A stretch of 64,000 nt of DNA from Cryptomeria japonica (lineage: Eukaryota > Streptophyta > Pinopsida > Cupressales > Cupressaceae): positions 194,418,695-194,482,694 of the forward strand of contig NC_081415.1 of the NCBI RefSeq assembly GCF_030272615.1, given 5' to 3'. The position numbers and the translations under genes were made by a program. Every line of letters begins with the position of its first letter. Within the stretch, counting starts at the first letter, position 1. Of the stretch, positions 1-10,540 are shown piece by piece. The notes beneath the pieces are model-generated. The model was not told the DNA's origin, searched no databases, and saw only the letters and a program-made list of their open reading frames with translations.

Positions 1-1978
1 GTCCTGCCACTTCTGTTGGTGTACCCGGAGTAACATCTTCACCATTCAAGGCATCAACATCAATGGGTTCCATTTTATTAGTGACCGGTTCCTCTTCACT
101 ATCATATACCTCATTTGGTTCTTGCTCAGCTTTCCTATTGGCTTCAACCACTTGATGCAACTTTAGAGCAGATTGAGCAAGGGAGTGGGTATCTTTTACC
201 ACTTCTGGTGCTTTTCCTTCTAGCAACATGAGTCTCCTTCTTCTCATGAAGAAGAGGCCCTTATATTTTTCCACAACTACATAAAGTTATGATTTAGGCA
301 CATCAGGAAAGTATTGTGCAAATACTTCCTCTCTTATTTCCTATTCCTTCTCTATGGCAATGCATTATTTGTTATCTAAAGAATTATATAAAGAATCAGG
401 TGTCTCAGATTTAATTTCTGATGGCCATCGGTCATTAATACATAAATATTTAATGACTTCCTATTCAACCTCTTCCTTTTCATCATCATCAAAATCATCA
501 AAGCACTCTTTCAAATCACCAAGCACTTTTCTTCTAATATTCTTAATAGTTCTTTGACAATGTGTCAAAGGTTTGTAGGAGGAAATATCAATATTTACCG
601 GTGCAGATGTTGTCAGTTCATTACTAGTTGTCTTTGTCTTTTTCCTCATTTGCCTAGTCTTCTTAGGTTGTTCTTCAAACACAATGTCCTCTGAGTCTGG
701 TGTGTTGCCTTTTGTCTTCTGCTTTCTCTCAAATACTTTGGTGGGTGCAGCTTCCAATTTCTTCTTTGTTGGTGACCACTTGGTCACTTTGGGACTTGCT
801 GTAGTAACCGGTGCCAATACTGAAGGCATTGCATTTCCCTTCTTTACTAAAGGTTCTTCAACCAGTGTAACCCTTTCCAAATAGGTGTCAATTCTCTTTT
901 CCTTTGGGTCAAGGGGCGAGGTGAGTAGGGTAGAGGCATACCCATCTAGCATGTCATACATTACCTCATATCCCATGGGTTCCACTTCTTCCTGTCTAGG
1001 CTCAACCGCCTCCATTATGCACTCATCAACTTTGATGGTGAAGCAGATGTCATCTTCATAGTTCTTGACAATATGACCCGATATTCTCACCCTTTGGCTC
1101 ATTTTGCGTCTGAACTCATCAAATTATTTGTTTAGAACTTCTGGATAACCGGTTCCAATCACTTGAAGGCTCTCTTTGGTTTGCTTTGTAACTAGTTGGT
1201 CGACAGACCACTAAATATCTCCGACTCCTGGGAAGTAACTTTGGAAGTAGAAGAACAACCCAACCAATAGTTGTCCAAACTTAAATCTCAAGGCATTGTC
1301 CTGTTTAATCGACTTCAGGTTCACAAGAAGTTGCCTTTGCATATAGGTGCATAAATCAAATGATGCATCTTCTTTGATCATCCTGTAAGCAGCATTTATA
1401 GCTACAACAGAAATAGAGTTGATCCTGCTAGCATAGAATGTCAGGTAACCTATTACCATGCAGTCATACTTGACCAGATCATCCTTGATGGTATTGATGG
1501 TCATTCCCCATTGGTCGCTCATAGAACCGGTGAGCTTGGTCATTTCGGTCTTGCTAATCTTCCTTAGGGCTGGCACTTCACCAACATTACAGAAACTGGT
1601 GATGGCATGAATCACTTCCGGTGTGATGTCATGTGTCTGCTCTAAATATATTTTGTCACCGTGCACTCTGCTTAGAATGATGTGGATGTGATCATTTGTA
1701 AACTCTTCAAGGAAATAGACTGCATTGTGAAGCTTCTTCTTTTCCATGACGTTGAATTTTGGTTTGATCTTCTTATCTTTCCTACAAAATAAGCTTAGCT
1801 GAGAATGGATCATTAGAGATACTAGGTCTTCAATTTTACAATCAATATAATTAGAAATGCCTTCCTTGACTATGACACCAGTGGGTACTAGGGATAGGGC
1901 ATTATATTTTGCCTTCTGTTGGATGAAATCTACTGAATCAACGGGTGCACTAGAGCTAGAGTGTGATGCAAAGGCCAT
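1..1978 (-). pseudogene. Auxiliary ORF of copia-like element, unrecognised protein, six in-frame stops
   Basis: One reading frame runs from an ATG at 1978 to the window edge (about 659 codons). It is broken only by stops at 1211-1213, 1124-1126, 461-463, 365-367, 341-343 and 287-289, and the protein-like sequence continues through each. The first 255 residues start MAFASHSSSSAPVDSV and end near FYFQSYFPGVGDI. The middle is Lys/Thr/Pro-rich, and an acidic run (FDDFDDDEKEEVE) precedes the 461 stop. I see no catalytic motif or membrane segment and do not recognise the family. It follows gag after a 440-bp gap with its own TATA-like box, so it looks like a separately transcribed accessory gene. 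The window edge cuts its C-terminus. Confidence 0.6.
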
Positions 1979-2230
1979 GATAAATAGAGAAATTCAAAAA
2001 ATACCTTCATAAATCAAAATTTAGGGCTTGCAAATTCCACTTTGCCACACACTCCTTTGGTTGCTGAAATACCGCTTTGAGTTCTATACTTGACCAACAG
2101 ATGTTAGCTTTAGATTCTTCTTCAAGGTTTTGAAAATTCTTTGAATCGTAATGCAAATCGCCTTTCGTCGCTTTGCTCTTGAAAACTTCTTTGCTCGAAA
2201 AAATGATAAGTGAAAAATGACTAGAAAATT

Positions 2231-2241
2231 CCTTTTAAATA
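2231..2241 (-). promoter_or_regulatory. TATA-like box upstream of the auxiliary ORF
   Basis: The minus strand reads TATTTAAAAGG about 250 nt before the ATG at 1978, in an otherwise noncoding gag-ORF gap. It could serve as a TATA box giving a 5' UTR of roughly 220 nt. AT-rich matches are common here, so this is only a candidate. Confidence 0.35.
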
Positions 2242-2419
2242 GATTCTCCACCTACCATAATAAATGCCCCACTATTAGGGCATAAACCCTAATTTACCTT
2301 TTACCATTTCTGGTCTTCTACCAATTGATAGGTATCATATACCAGTTAGGGTCTTTTATCGGTGTAAACTGGGGGTTCGAAGCATTTCATCGTTTGCTCC
2401 CCCTAAGATTTTTTGATGC

Positions 2420-3711
2420 TTAGTTTGCTGGTTCAGTGACTTCCACACTAGGTGTAGAAATCGGTTCTTCTTGAATAACTTCTTTTGGCTTCTTTTTCCA
2501 CGCTTTCTTCATATTCACTTGAACAATTTCAACATCAATCTTTCCTTCTAGAGTGACCGATATATCATTTGATATATTCTTTCTCATTCTGCAAAATCTT
2601 GCTATATGACCCAGTTTGTTGCAATGATAGCAAATCATTCCAGGTGCTCTCCAAGGTCCATTATTCATGTTTCCATTCTTCCTTCTACATGTTGCAGTAG
2701 TTTGACCACTACCTTGACAAATCAAACAGGTTTTTCTCCATCCGGTAGCTGCTTGATAGCCACCGCTACCTGACTGATGATTATAGGTATTAAACCAGTT
2801 TGGATTCTGGTTCCCAGAGGGTTCAGGAAAAACTCCTTGACTCCTTTGAGGATACCTTCCGGTGTTGTGCATGATAGACCTGCATTCAAATTCTCTATGC
2901 CCAAACTTGTTGCATGCATAACAATTACCATTGAATCTATTGGGTCTGGGCTTATCGTTTAGAAAATAAGAAAAATTATTGTAAGCCTTACTTCTACATA
3001 TATTGGTAGTGTGTCCTTCCAGGAGACAATTAAAGCAAACAGGTTTGAACTTTTTCTTACCTTTATCCTTTGGTGCCGGTTGCTTCTTTGATGCTCCATC
3101 TTTTGTTCCAAAGGTCTCACCTTCCTCATATTCAGAGAAACCAAGTCCATTAGTATTCTTTACTGGTTTAGTTGATTCAAGTTTTTCTCTAGCTTAACAG
3201 TGCTCTTATTGAATTTGGTAAGAATTTCCTTTGACTCAATGAGTTCTTTGGAAATAGCAGCATTAGATTCTTTGAAGATTGCATTCTCAGAGATAGCCAA
3301 GTTTAGTTCGCCTTTCATTTCTTCTTTTTCCACTTTGCTTTCTTGAAGATGAGCGGTAAGTGAATTGATTTCTTGCTTCAGCTTGGAGATCTCATGATCT
3401 TTGTCTTTTACCAGATCTTCAGTTTTCCTCTGGTTCTCAAGCTCTTGACACATTCGGATAGTCAGTCCTTCCAACTCCTTTCTCAAGTTGGTATTGGATT
3501 CATTCAATTTTTCTACTTCTTGAACTAGGGCTTCCATGTCCGCTTCATCAGAAGAATTGTTTTCAGTTAGCTCCATCATTTTTTCAGCATGCTTTCTTCT
3601 TTTTGCTTGAGAGGCCTTATATTTGACTTTAAGTTCATCATAGGCTTGCTCAGTTTGAGTGAGCCGATGAGTAAGTTCCCTCACAGTGTATTCCCCCATA
3701 TCTCTTTCCAA
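2420..3711 (-). pseudogene. gag: gag of copia-like element: coiled coil plus four CCHC-type zinc knuckles, frameshifted
   Basis: The N-terminal part (3711-3160, 183 aa) starts MERDMGEYTVRELTHRLTQ and is a long heptad-rich coiled coil full of Glu, Lys and Leu. It stops at 3160. The adjacent frame carries on from about 3185 with a Lys-rich linker and four knuckles of the C-x2-C-x4-H-x4-C form at 3037-2996, 2923-2882, 2728-2687 and 2632-2591. The third has Gln in place of His. Gag packages element RNA in the capsid, and knuckles of this type bind RNA. The two halves are now in different frames, joined by an indel near 3165-3185, so this copy is dead. The ATG at 3711 lies 24 bp past the primer site, but an N-terminal capsid region could be missing. 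Confidence 0.7.
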
Positions 3712-3734
3712 GTGGTTAGACTTATAGAAAGGTT

Positions 3735-3747
3735 GGTTTTGATACCA
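3735..3747 (-). other. Primer-binding site, initiator-Met tRNA type, decayed
   Basis: The minus strand reads TGGTATCAAAACC two bases after the LTR end. The usual copia site complementary to initiator tRNA-Met is TGGTATCAGAGC. The first eight bases are intact. Confidence 0.6.
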
Positions 3748-3749
3748 AT

Positions 3750-4928
3750 TGATAAATACTAAGAGGGGGGTGAATTAGTATACCAAAAAATACTGAACTC
3801 AAACACTTTAACAGTCTAGCAGTAAACCAATAAAATAGTTTTGCAAACACACCGGTTAACACACATGCAAACCAAACAGTAAATAAGGCATTCACCCACA
3901 GAAGCACAATCACCATAACACGAGATTTTGATGTGGAAACCCAAATGGGAAAAACCATGGTGAGATGAAACTCACAAGTAACTATCTGCAGAATAGTAAC
4001 CAGACCGGTTAAGGTCATACAATGTTCTTTACTAGAACAGATCCTATTAGGAATCTCAATCTCTGTTGGGAGGTAAGTCCAATTAAAGACTACCTTGTGA
4101 GAGGATTTCAGATCCACAGTTGTGAACCACCTTGTTAGAGGATTTACAAAGGCTCTGCCAAGCCTACCCGGTTAAGGGTTTCAATACTTGTCAAAGATGT
4201 GAGTAATCAACAAGTGAATGATCTAAATACTAGCACAGTATGCTTGATTAGATCCTTGATAGCTCATTATTAATGCATTTTAGTATTACTTCAATCTTCA
4301 GACACTTCACACTATGTTTCTTCACACATACCTATTCTTCTTCTGTGATCGCATATACAACAATCTCGAGAATCACCTTAAACCCTAACAACTACTAAAA
4401 CCCTAGACATGATGTCCTTAAAAGGAATTTGATTTCATGTCGTTCCAATAGGATTACATTCCAAGTTCCTAGGTTCAGTGTATCTAGACACATTTGGTAA
4501 CATGACACAAAATCATCGTTAAAGTGTCGGTGGATAGTAACTCATCACAAAAATACTGGTTGGTAAGTCATCACAAAGTATTACTGGTTCATACAACTTT
4601 ACCAATTTACCAGTTGGTAACTCAGAGTAATACCGGTTCAAATATTAAACCGATTACCGGTTGACAAAAATGAAGACAAGGAAAATGATAGTTGTCGCTT
4701 TAGTTCCTTTGCTCCATTCCGCTTGAGATCCTCGAATCGCTTGAGGTCTTCATGCCGCTTGAGATCGGTAAACACTTTTGGCAAAACACTGATAGTCTAA
4801 AGACTATTACATAATATCGATTTGAAGCAAATACCGATTGAGCATAACTCATACATTCAAAAAGTGATCTCATAGCAAGTGTGTGTCCATCAATGACAAT
4901 CACAACATAATCATAAAAAATGCCAATA
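3750..4928 (-). repeat. 5' LTR of the copia-like element
   Basis: On the minus strand the LTR begins TATTGGCATTTTTT at 4928 (expected TGTTGGCA, so TG has become TA) and ends TTTATCA at 3750, just before the primer site; length is about 1179 bp. The related LTR ending at 49132 has the intact TGTTGGCATTTT start, and the two share several spaced motifs, including CACCTTGTTAGAG on the plus strand. The outer boundary is judged from that comparison. Confidence 0.6.
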
Positions 4929-6655
4929 GAAATCCCCCACCTCCTCCTCCTCCTAATGACATTGACATGTTGTGGCAACAAGTTGAGAATTTAGCCCAAC
5001 AACTCCACAGTGGTGTGAAAACTACCCAGTTTTCACTTAGTGATATTTCTCCCTACCCCTTTGATAGGAATCTACATATGCCACCTTTTCCATGAGGGTT
5101 TGAAACACCTAAGTTTAAAAAGTATCAGGGAAAAGGAGACCCTCGAGATCATGTCAAGGAATTTCATTCAGCTTGCCTAGAAGTGGCATATGAAGACTCA
5201 TATCTAATGTGCCTCTTTCCTTAGAGTTTGGGAGGGACAACCATGCAATGGTTTTCCTGACTAATAGGCAACATTAGGACATTCGAAGAACTAGTCCATA
5301 TATTCATTCCACATTATTCACATAACATTGAACGTAATGCCACCATGGCAGATCTGTGTAACACCAAGCAAAAACCAAGGGAGCTATTTTCAGCTTTCCT
5401 GCAATGATGGCAACAAATTTCTAGTAGACGTTCTCTTAAGTTACCTGAATGAGAACTAGTCGAAATATTTATTTCGAACATGAACAAAGAAATGTAATTC
5501 CATGTAGATATGAAAGGCACATAGTCCTTTAATGATATGATCACCCAGGGTTTAAAATGTGAACGAACCCTCATCAAAAAGGGGCTTATCAATGATATAC
5601 AATGAACCAAAAGACGGACCTCACCTGCACTTCAATAGTGATAAACCCAACTTCTAGAATAAAAACAAAAACATCATCAATGACGGGGTTGTAGATGCAA
5701 GGACTATCAAGAGTGCACAACTTGTGGTCCGATTTGCGGGGCAAAATCCCCCTCCTAAGAACAACACGGTTGCTCCCCCACCAAATCAAGGATGCAATGT
5801 ATCGCAAGAGGAACCGAGACAATGATAGCAAAATTATAAACCAAAACGTACCTACACTCCCTTAGGGGAAGATATTGAAACAGTGTTACATCAATTGGTC
5901 TCCTCATATCTAGTGACCTTACCAAAGATATCTAATTATGAACCTCAGGTCAAACCTCCATGGTGGAGGGATAATGAACATTGTGAATTCCATCAAGGGA
6001 AAGGGCATAAAACAAGTAACTATCATAGATTGAAAGATCTTGTTCAGGATCTTATTGACCGAGGAGAGATTGAAATTGAAGGACACAACCCAAAAACATC
6101 AAATAATGATCATCTCATGTTTAAGAATCCACTTCCATCACAAGGTCAAAGGGGTCCTTCCACTTCAGGATGAAACACAGATACCAATGATTATACGAGA
6201 GCCACCAATAATTACACTGTGAATCACCTGTATGATGCCAATGAACAAATTGCAACCATTACCATTAAAGATCCAAGCCCTGCCTACAATGTTGTTATGC
6301 ATCATACAAAGATCACCATTAAAGCATCTTCACAAGGCACAACGTCCATCCCAAAGCAATATAACCTTGTGGAATAGTTAGATAAGATGCCAACACTTAT
6401 ATCCATCTTAGAGCTTTTGTGCCTATCCCCGTCCCATAAAACAATCTTGGATCAAGCTCTCTGAGAGGTGTTAGTCCTTTCCAATCTAAATACAGATAAA
6501 TTTCAAGCTATGGCTGGTAGTCTGAGGTCATCACCATGTCTCAATTTCCCTGAAAGTGAAAATACATCCTTCCAACAACCTCATAATGCCTCAATCCATA
6601 TTGAAGGATTTATCAACCAACACAAAATCAAGTGAGTCTTGATCGACAATAGAGC
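4929..6655 (+). pseudogene. gag: Element A first gag with start of protease (A1), decayed
   Basis: Readable pieces in order: a proline run followed by NDIDMLWQQVENLAQQLHS, the motif PYPFDRNLHMPPFP shared with B gag, a retrotransposon gag capsid-like region to about 5570, and a zinc-finger-like CEFHQGKGHKTSNYHRLK near 5980. Here the last Cys is Tyr (B has Cys). Then comes a linker leading to VLID, the start of the protease. Instead of the DGG active site the sequence passes into the second gag. More than ten stops interrupt it (for example TGA at 5093 and TGA at 6171). The copia-like LTR cuts it at the 5' side. Confidence 0.65.
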
Positions 6656-7396
6656 ATGCATAACACAACAAATCCAAACACTGCAAAGATAAATACAAGA
6701 TATGCAAGGAGCTACAGTGCACTACTCATTGGACGAATTTGTCCTTATCCTTTTGATAGGAGGTTTAACATGATACCTTTTCCCCCAAATTCAGACATAC
6801 CAAAGTATGACAAATACAATGGTAAAAGTGATGCCCACGATCATGTTAGGGAATTTTGTACCATGGGTCTCGAGTTTTCCCATGATGATACTTAATGAGA
6901 TTATTCCCAAGAAGTTTGGGATGGCAAATAATGAAGTAGTTGTCTCAACTTACACCTCCCATCAGATCATTTGATGAGTTGGTAAATAAATTTATTGCAC
7001 AATACTCATATAAAATTCAACACGCAATCACCATGATGGATGTGTGTAACACCAAACAAAAGAACAACGAGACATTCGTGATGTTTCTTCAATGGTGGAG
7101 ATGCATGGTTTCAAGATATCCTCAAGATGTGTCTGAAAAGGAAAATATGGAAATCTTCATTGATAATCTGAATAGTGAGATAATTTATCAACTTAAAATC
7201 CAATGCATGCAATCTTTTGCAAGTTGATAGAGAAGAAAATCCAAGTAGAGGAAGTCGACATCAAGAAAGGAACCTTAAAGTTATTTGTGGAACATGTGGG
7301 TTCATCAAACACTATTTCCTTCAACAACAACACTTTGGACAAATCCAAATTTTAGACAAGGAACAAAAATATTGTTAATGATGGAATAGTGCATGG
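6656..7396 (+). pseudogene. gag: Element A second gag (A2), N-terminal part, cut by element B
   Basis: A second gag starts here with an amphipathic IQTLQR/IQDMQ stretch, then CPYPFDRRFNMIPFP and a capsid-like region with CNTKQKNNETFVMFLQWWR. A double stop interrupts it at 6894-6899. The frame shifts by one base relative to copy C just before CPYPF. The coding sequence stops where element B inserted after CATGG at 7396 and resumes at 23666. Confidence 0.65.
7392..7396. repeat. Target-site duplication of element B, left copy
   Basis: CATGG immediately precedes the 5' LTR; the same five bases at 23661-23665 immediately follow the 3' LTR. Five-bp duplications are normal for LTR-retrotransposon integrase. 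Confidence 0.9.
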
Positions 7397-7421
7397 TGTA
7401 GACACCCAAAATTGTCATGAC

Positions 7422-7654
7422 TAATTAAATAAATATTTTATTTATTTAATTATCTAAGCCTAATTTTTCTATTAATTAAATAAATCCTTATTTATTTAAT
7501 TAATTCATTTATCCTCTTCTAGCCTTATTTCTCATTTAAATAAATACATTTATTTATTTAAATTATCCTTTTCCTAAATTAAATAAATATCTTATTTATT
7601 TAATTGATCCCTATTCTTCTATTAATTAAATAAATCTTTATTTATTTAATTAAT
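7422..7654. repeat. Five successive AT-rich palindromes in the LTR
   Basis: Perfect hairpins with 12-15 bp arms and 3-6 nt loops lie at about 7422-7452 (arm TAATTAAATAAATA), 7471-7504 (arm ATTAATTAAATAAAT), 7534-7563, 7577-7605 and 7621-7654. The 3' LTR repeats the series, with one arm mismatch. The LTRs at 34779 and 60738 have similar but less regular ATTTAAT palindromes in the same position. Confidence 0.75.
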
Positions 7655-7814
7655 TCATTAACCTTTTCTACCCATGACACATGTCACTCATCTCTTAATT
7701 CATACACTACCTACCCCTTTCATTATTTTATTATTTCTTTTACCTACCCTCTAATCATAGCCGACCTCCTTTTACACCTCTCAATCTTATCCCTCCATTT
7801 CATATTGTGTCTTC

Positions 7815-7822
7815 TATTTAAG
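7815..7822 (+). promoter_or_regulatory. Candidate LTR TATA box
   Basis: TATTTAAG, about 420 bp into the LTR and after the palindromic part, precedes CCTTCATTATCAAACCC, a plausible transcription start region. Same in the 3' LTR. Confidence 0.45.
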
Positions 7823-8167
7823 GAGATGCTTCCTTCATTATCAAACCCTAATCAATCATCTTGATGACTTGACTACACTACGATCCTACTTGCAACCACA
7901 TTTCGTTCTTTGTTTAGCTCTTGTGCACATAAAATCTGAGAGCAAATATATCAAGCAAGATCAATGGAGATAGGAAGAATGGAGATCCAAACCTTATTGG
8001 ACATGTGATGGTATAATCTTTGTGATTTCATTTGATTTGCATTGTCTTAGGTAATCTTCATATGTTATGGTGGATCTTTGTTGTTGTTAGGCTAGGGTTT
8101 TGTGGTTGAATTCATTTAGCCTTTCAATATCGTTATTATTGTTATCCATTTTTCACCATATACATTT

Positions 8168-8185
8168 TGGCACGGCTGGTGGGAC
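8168..8185 (+). other. Element B primer-binding site
   Basis: TGGCACGGCTGGTGGGAC starts three bases after the LTR end, the normal place for a site complementary to a tRNA 3' end (TGG = CCA). I could not match it confidently to one tRNA; it partly resembles the Asp-type TGGCGCCGTTGCCGGGGA. Confidence 0.65.
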
Positions 8186-8274
8186 TCTTGTCCCTTTTGT
8201 ATTTAACATTTTTGTTGCAGATTTTGTGTTTTGAAGTTGCAGATCTGACGTTTTCAACAACATTTTGATATTCC

Positions 8275-8535
8275 CGCATCTGCGCACTTTCGGATCGCAT
8301 TTTTGATTTTCTAGCACGTCTGCGACATTTGGAATCGCGTCTGTGTTATCGGCAGCATTTTATTTTGTAGGTTCCGAGAATCATGTTTGTGTTATTAAGT
8401 TGCATCTGCGGTGTTTTTAGCCACGTCTGTGTCCAGAGGTTGTGTCTGCGTTCTGGAGCCACATTTGTGTCTCACAGAACCGCGTTTGTGTTAGGAAGTT
8501 GCATCTGTGTTGAGGGTAATCGCGTATGTGTTCAC
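8275..8535 (+). repeat. CpG-core motif cluster 1 in element B leader
   Basis: About ten irregularly spaced variants of CGCGTCTGTGTT (for example TCGCGTCTGTGTT near 8336, CCACGTCTGTGTC near 8420, CCGCGTTTGTGTT near 8482), spaced roughly 20-35 bp. Many variants differ by C-to-T or G-to-A at the CpG. Confidence 0.75.
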
Positions 8536-9753
8536 CGGTTTCAAATTTTGGGTTTATTGATTCAGTTTTGGGTTTTGCATTTAAAATTTTAGATCCAGTT
8601 TATTTGGAGCTAACATTTTCAGATCTAGCTAACGAAATTGGTGCAGCTTATCTTGAAAGCAAAATTGTTTGGTTGAAGGCCCCTATTTTCACAAAGTCTT
8701 TTGGGTTAAAAAATTTACCTAACTTGTGTGCTTGCAGGAAGGGGTGATTATTTGAAACAATCCAAACTACTAACAACTCTTTGTTGCAGGTCCTTGGCAA
8801 GGGTTTTTGGATTTTTTTATTGTGTGCTTTGTTTTCAATAGACTAGCAAACACTTCAATTGGTGCATTAAAATTGAATCATTGTCTTTTGTGTCTTGAGC
8901 AATAGGCTCTTTTTGTTTAATCTTTAGAGGGCCTATCTTCCCGTGTGGTCATTAGGACTACTAGTGAGAAGAGAACAACCCAAGTGGTAATGAGGAAAAC
9001 CCACCTCTTCCGAACCACTATAAATAATTGTATTCATGGTGAAAACTATGAATAACGTGTGCTGATTAGTTCATACCGACACTATGTCTCCCCATAAACC
9101 CATTTGATCAAATTTATTTGATCAGTTGTAGGGCATAACCCCTACCGGCTAGGAGCCTTCTGTATTTACAGAGCTGAAAGTGCCACATGTATGGCCACAC
9201 AAGCGGATGCCCTTACTAGCACCTTTTTGTTTTAGAAGCCCAAATCCTTCTAGTTGTTGGGGCAGGAGGTCAGACCTCTGGTAGCAGCCCACACACATAC
9301 GGTTCTTAGTAGAGATACAAAGTTCACCACGGGGAGTTTTCGTGGGGGTTGATGCTTGGCTGACCCGAGAAGTGAGTGCCGAGGGTGGAGCCAGTGAGGT
9401 CAAGCATCTAAGTATCTGCTCTGAATAACATAGCCTCGGGGGTAAAACCCCATGTGGGATCAACAACTATTGTCTTGGCCAGCCATAAGAATTGTTCTTG
9501 AATTATTTTAAACATTCAAACATTCAAGAGCAAACAGCAAAACATTGTGTCTTTTGTGTCTTCACGTGTATGGAAAACATTTTTACATCAAACAAAACAC
9601 TTTTTTTTGGAGTCATTTTGGAGTCTAGACACTTGCAAACATTGGGTCTTCATCAACACTGTGTCCTCTTGTCACAAAAAATAGTCAAATAGTCAGATTT
9701 GGTCACAACAAAATGACTTCACAGATTGGAAAAAATTGCACAAATATTGCAGA

Positions 9754-10051
9754 AATGCATCTGTGTTTGACATAATAGCGTTTGTGTTGTATAACCACGT
9801 ATGTGAAGGGCAGAAACGTGTCTGTGTTTCCAGAATCAACAACTACAGTTGGCAAAAATCTCAGAAACCCGTCTATGTCTGACATAATAGCATCTGTGTT
9901 GTATAACCGCATTTGTGAAGGGCAAAAATGTGTCTGTGTTCCTGGAATCAATAGTGTATTTTTCAAAATTCTTAGAAACGCATCTGTGTTAAACAAAACC
10001 GCGTCTGCATCAAGAAATCGCGTCTGTGAAGTATACAGGTTCGTCTGTGTT
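9754..10051 (+). repeat. CpG-core motif cluster 2 in element B leader, with a duplicated unit of about 113 bp
   Basis: The same GCATCTGTG/CGCGTCTGTG motif recurs about every 25 bp. Two copies of a unit (from about 9754 and 9868) share GACATAATAGC, TGTTGTATAACC and GTGAAGGGCA in the same order; a third, partial copy begins near 9976. Confidence 0.75.
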
Positions 10052-10540
10052 CAGAATTGAAAAACTTTTACAGTCCAGCAAACAAACACAGTCAGTTTCA
10101 GAATTCTTGAGCTTCCTAGGTCATTTCTCCAGGTTTTGTTTAGCATTCAACCTATCTTTGGGTCTCACACAGTCCATCATTGCTTCACATCTCACATTAC
10201 ATTCACATTTGTCTAAACTTGAGTCAAAAGGTCACTTGCTTGTCCTCACTATACTTTGTCAACACACTACATACAACAACACTTTGCTAAGTGGTCCCTC
10301 ATCAAGGTCTCTTACCTTTGGGTCTCATTTGGTCTTACTTAGAGTCAAGGTTAACTTACCTCATCAAGAAAAACTATCCTCTCTTTGGATGTCACACCTA
10401 CTCTACTACATACATACTTGGTCTTACACTTTGGACATTGCAAGTACACTTCAGATTCATTTACATTCCATCCAACTCTTGGTCTTCCATACTTTTTCCA
10501 TTTTCATCTAGTCTCACACATCTCGGTCAATACCTAGTTC

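Larger units (their letters stand above)
1..4928 (-). mobile_element. Ty1/copia-like LTR retrotransposon, partial, lacking visible pol
   Basis: Read on the minus strand the order is LTR (4928-3750), primer site, coiled-coil and zinc-knuckle gag (3711-2420), a spacer, then an auxiliary ORF running off the window at base 1. No protease, integrase or reverse transcriptase is seen between gag and the auxiliary ORF. Soon after the gag stop comes a purine run, GGGGGAGCAAA. A similar GGGGGAGCA run occurs in the 3' internal remnant of a related element near 49330. I infer a non-autonomous derivative that lost pol. The 3' LTR would lie outside the window. Its LTR abuts the gag of element A at about 4929, so it probably inserted into A. 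Confidence 0.7.
7397..8164 (+). repeat. Element B 5' LTR
   Basis: 768 bp, TGTAGACACCC...ACCATATACA. The first third is made of AT-rich palindromes (7422-7654); a TATTTAAG box at 7815 is the likely core promoter. It matches 22893-23660 at all but 13 positions (8 transitions, 5 transversions, counted by eye). Confidence 0.92.
8186..10540 (+). other. Element B leader (untranslated), repeat-bearing
   Basis: A 2.35-kb stretch between primer site and gag with no credible ORF. It contains two clusters of a CGCGTCTGTG-type motif (8275-8535 and 9754-10051). Long leaders are usual in Tat elements. Short ORFs here are not supported by any motif. Confidence 0.7.

Noticed and set aside
3722-4117. 131-aa minus-strand ORF with hydrophobic stretch
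   Set aside because: Lies inside the copia-like LTR across the primer site; chance frame.
8275-8535. CRISPR-like array
   Set aside because: Motif is short, spacing irregular, no constant repeat-spacer pattern, and the DNA is eukaryotic.
10026-10511. 161-aa plus-strand ORF just before gag of B
   Set aside because: Ser/Leu/His-rich with no motif; lies in the leader directly before the MVETR gag start.
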